In this document: piece by piece, positions 14,381 through 15,695 of the stretch
Layout of the letters: each line of letters opens with the position of its first letter
Position numbering within the stretch: the first letter of the stretch is position 1
Assembly: GCA_017353855.1 (NCBI GenBank)
Contig: JAFMSA010000027.1
Span: forward strand, 1-15,695
Source: Alphaproteobacteria bacterium
Lineage (GTDB): Bacteria > Pseudomonadota > Alphaproteobacteria > ATCC43930 > CGMCC-115725
Reading direction: 5' to 3'
DNA length: 15,695 nt
Notes under the pieces: generated by a model
Database searches by the model: none
Seen by the model: only the letters and a program-made list of their open reading frames with translations
Told to the model about the DNA's origin: nothing
Program-made: the position numbers and the translations under genes

Positions 14381-15309
14381 CGACACCCGCCCCTCACCGG
14401 TACAAGTGGGACCTCGGCATGCGCCGGCGGGCCAAGGTAGGATCCGCCTTACTGACGGGACGCGAGCAGGCACAGCGTTTTGCCCTGACGCGCGGAGGCC
14501 TTCTGAAGGAGCTCGCCTCGCGAATTGACCCGCAAGCCGATTTCTCCATCGTTTTCGCGGTCGTACCGCGCAGATTGAGAAGGCGCTGGGTCTTGCCGTC
14601 GAAACGGGGAATTCCCGCCGGACCGGTTCGAGTGTTCCGGAAGCCGCCGGGCACCGGGTCGCCGGCGCAACCCGGAGCCGAGCCAGGGAGTGAGGTTCGT
14701 CTTCATGCGGGTGCACCCCTCGCCCTGCCACCAGGATAGTCCGTCGGCGAGGCGCAACACCCTGCAATCGGCGAGCCCGCCTGCTTTGTAACGCTGGAGG
14801 GCCGCGGTTCATCCGTATGCAGTGCGCTTCAAGCACTACAATTACAGGCGACGCCGGCCAGGTGCGCGCTTTGAGGCGCAGTTGCACATCGACCCGGTGC
14901 CCATCGTGTCCGAGGAGCCGAATCAGAATGCGCAAAGGGGATCTCGGCGGACGGTCGGACAGAGCTGCAGGAACTCGCGTCACGCTTCACGACCCACATC
15001 GCCTTGGCGACGAGCCCCGAGGCGCTCTTGCTCCATGGTCGGGTGGCACCGCGCCGATGGTGGACAATGGCAAACCCTGACCAGACCGGCCCCGGGAACT
15101 GAAAGAGCAGATGCCGGCCGCCGGACTGCCCGTATGAAGCAGGGGACCAGAAACGGATCGATTCCTTGCTCACGTCCCGCCCGCTTAGTTGCAATGAGGC
15201 AATGAAGTGTGGGCACGACCCACATGATTAGGATCCGGGGTGGGGATGATTGCGAGCCGCTACACGTAATTGCCCAAAGGCTAACAGCGGCAGTGAGGAC
15301 GCACTCATA
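14381..15309. other. 0.93-kb region without recognisable gene
   Basis: Frames up to 235 codons are open on the minus strand (14983-14276, running back over proQ) and ~100 codons on the plus strand (14419-14739), but translations are Arg/Pro-rich and match nothing I know. Between about 14857 and 15085 the plus strand has two consecutive coding-like stretches in different frames: VRFEAQLHIDPVPIVSEEPN, then LQELASRFTTHIALATSPEA and LLLHGRVAPRRWW. They may be the remains of one frameshifted gene, family unknown. A small hairpin lies at 15208-15224. Confidence 0.4.
15208..15224 (+). repeat. Short perfect hairpin upstream of the sulfotransferase-like gene
   Basis: TGTGGG (15208-15213) and CCCACA (15219-15224) form a perfect 6-bp stem around a 5-base loop. 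It is preceded by a GCAATGA duplication (15191-15197 and 15200-15206). There is no T-tract on either side, so it is not a typical terminator. It may be an operator-like palindrome for the gene starting at 15310. Confidence 0.35.
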
Positions 15310-15695
15310 GTGCAAGCGGAAGCTGACAAGTGCCAGCGCCACCATCTGCTCATCGCCGGGACGGGACGAGCGGGGACGAGCGCGCTGGTGCGCTATCTGA
15401 CCGGACTCGGGCTCGACACGCATCTCTCGCGCCGCGGTACGGACGCCCAATGGTACGAGGCGGCAGAGGCAGGTTTAGAAGATATCCCCCTTTCCGCGGT
15501 CTCGTCGGACGCTCCTTACGTCGTCAAGTCGCCCTGGTCATACCAGTTCGCCCAGGAGATGCTGGATGATCCCGGCATCGTGCTGGACGCCGTGATCGTG
15601 CCTGTGCGCAACCTCGTCGAGGCCGCGTCGAGCCGTTCGATCTGCGAGCTACACGAGTTGCACAAAGCTGCCTCCTGGATGGCAGAGGTCGCCAG
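15310..15695 (+). CDS. Sulfotransferase-like P-loop protein, 5' part only (runs off window)
   Basis: The frame is open from 15310 to the window end (128 full codons seen). Near the N-terminus, HHLLIAGTGRAGTSALVRYL (residues 11-30) is the phosphosulfate-binding P-loop of sulfotransferase-type enzymes (G-x-x-R-x-G-T-S-x-L), distinct from a Walker A of classic ATPases. Later VVKSPW and VIVPVRNLVEAASSR (about 93-107) match the 3'-phosphate-binding Arg...Ser region. Members move sulfate from PAPS to glycans, lipids or small molecules, but many bacterial homologues are of unknown function. The start is GTG 15310, supported by TGAGGA 9 bases upstream; no ATG is available before a stop at 15247. The C-terminal half lies outside the window. 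Confidence 0.75.
   Translation, partial: MQAEADKCQRHHLLIAGTGRAGTSALVRYLTGLGLDTHLSRRGTDAQWYEAAEAGLEDIPLSAVSSDAPYVVKSPWSYQFAQEMLDDPGIVLDAVIVPVRNLVEAASSRSICELHELHKAASWMAEVA

Noticed and set aside
14276..14983. 235-codon minus-strand open frame overlapping proQ
   Set aside because: Arg/Pro-rich translation without any known motif; it overlaps the conserved C-terminal part of ProQ on the other strand.
1..15695. tRNA or rRNA genes, CRISPR arrays, insertion sequences
   Set aside because: I looked for T-loop-like motifs, regularly spaced repeats, transposase motifs and terminal inverted repeats by eye and found none that hold up.

Overview
The window looks like a GC-rich alphaproteobacterial chromosome segment. 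The evidence is the ParE sequence, a TTG-started IF-1 paralogue paired with a cold-shock protein, a RhlE-type helicase and a ProQ/FinO-domain protein. I cannot name the order with confidence (Rhizobiales, Rhodospirillales or Sphingomonadales are all possible). Coding density is low: several stretches of 0.4 to 1.4 kb hold no recognisable gene, and at least three loci are gene remnants (an isoquinoline-oxidoreductase-type small subunit, a phosphoesterase, and a VapBC toxin-antitoxin pair).

Layout. 1-983: a secreted c-type cytochrome followed 39 bp later by the C-terminal scrap of a [2Fe-2S] oxidoreductase subunit. 984-2389: a gene desert with a perfect 17-bp tandem duplication. 2390-3244 (minus): an A+T-rich SAM-dependent methyltransferase that looks acquired. 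3245-4387: mostly empty, with a phosphoesterase scrap. 4388-5199 (minus): msrB and a small protein that precedes it. 5363-7360 (plus): parE, apparently leaderless. 7536-9655 (plus): a cold-shock/translation block of csp, infA paralogue and DEAD-box helicase. 10046-10369 (plus): a Rieske ferredoxin, convergent with a minus-strand run (12529 to 10480) of a TusA-like protein, a GNAT acetyltransferase and an iron-type alcohol dehydrogenase. 12609-13203: frameshifted VapB/VapC remnants. 13913-14380: a ProQ/FinO RNA chaperone. 15310-end: the start of a sulfotransferase-like P-loop protein cut by the window edge.

How genes may work together. The csp, IF-1 and RhlE neighbours all act on RNA structure or translation initiation and plausibly form a stress or cold-adaptation unit; ProQ is a further RNA-binding factor nearby. 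MsrB (oxidised methionine repair) and TusA (sulfur transfer) both touch sulfur and redox metabolism but are not in one operon. No complete novel defence or mobile system is visible. The most notable signals are the remnants, the leaderless parE arrangement, and the csp/infA/rhlE cluster with its internal inverted repeat.
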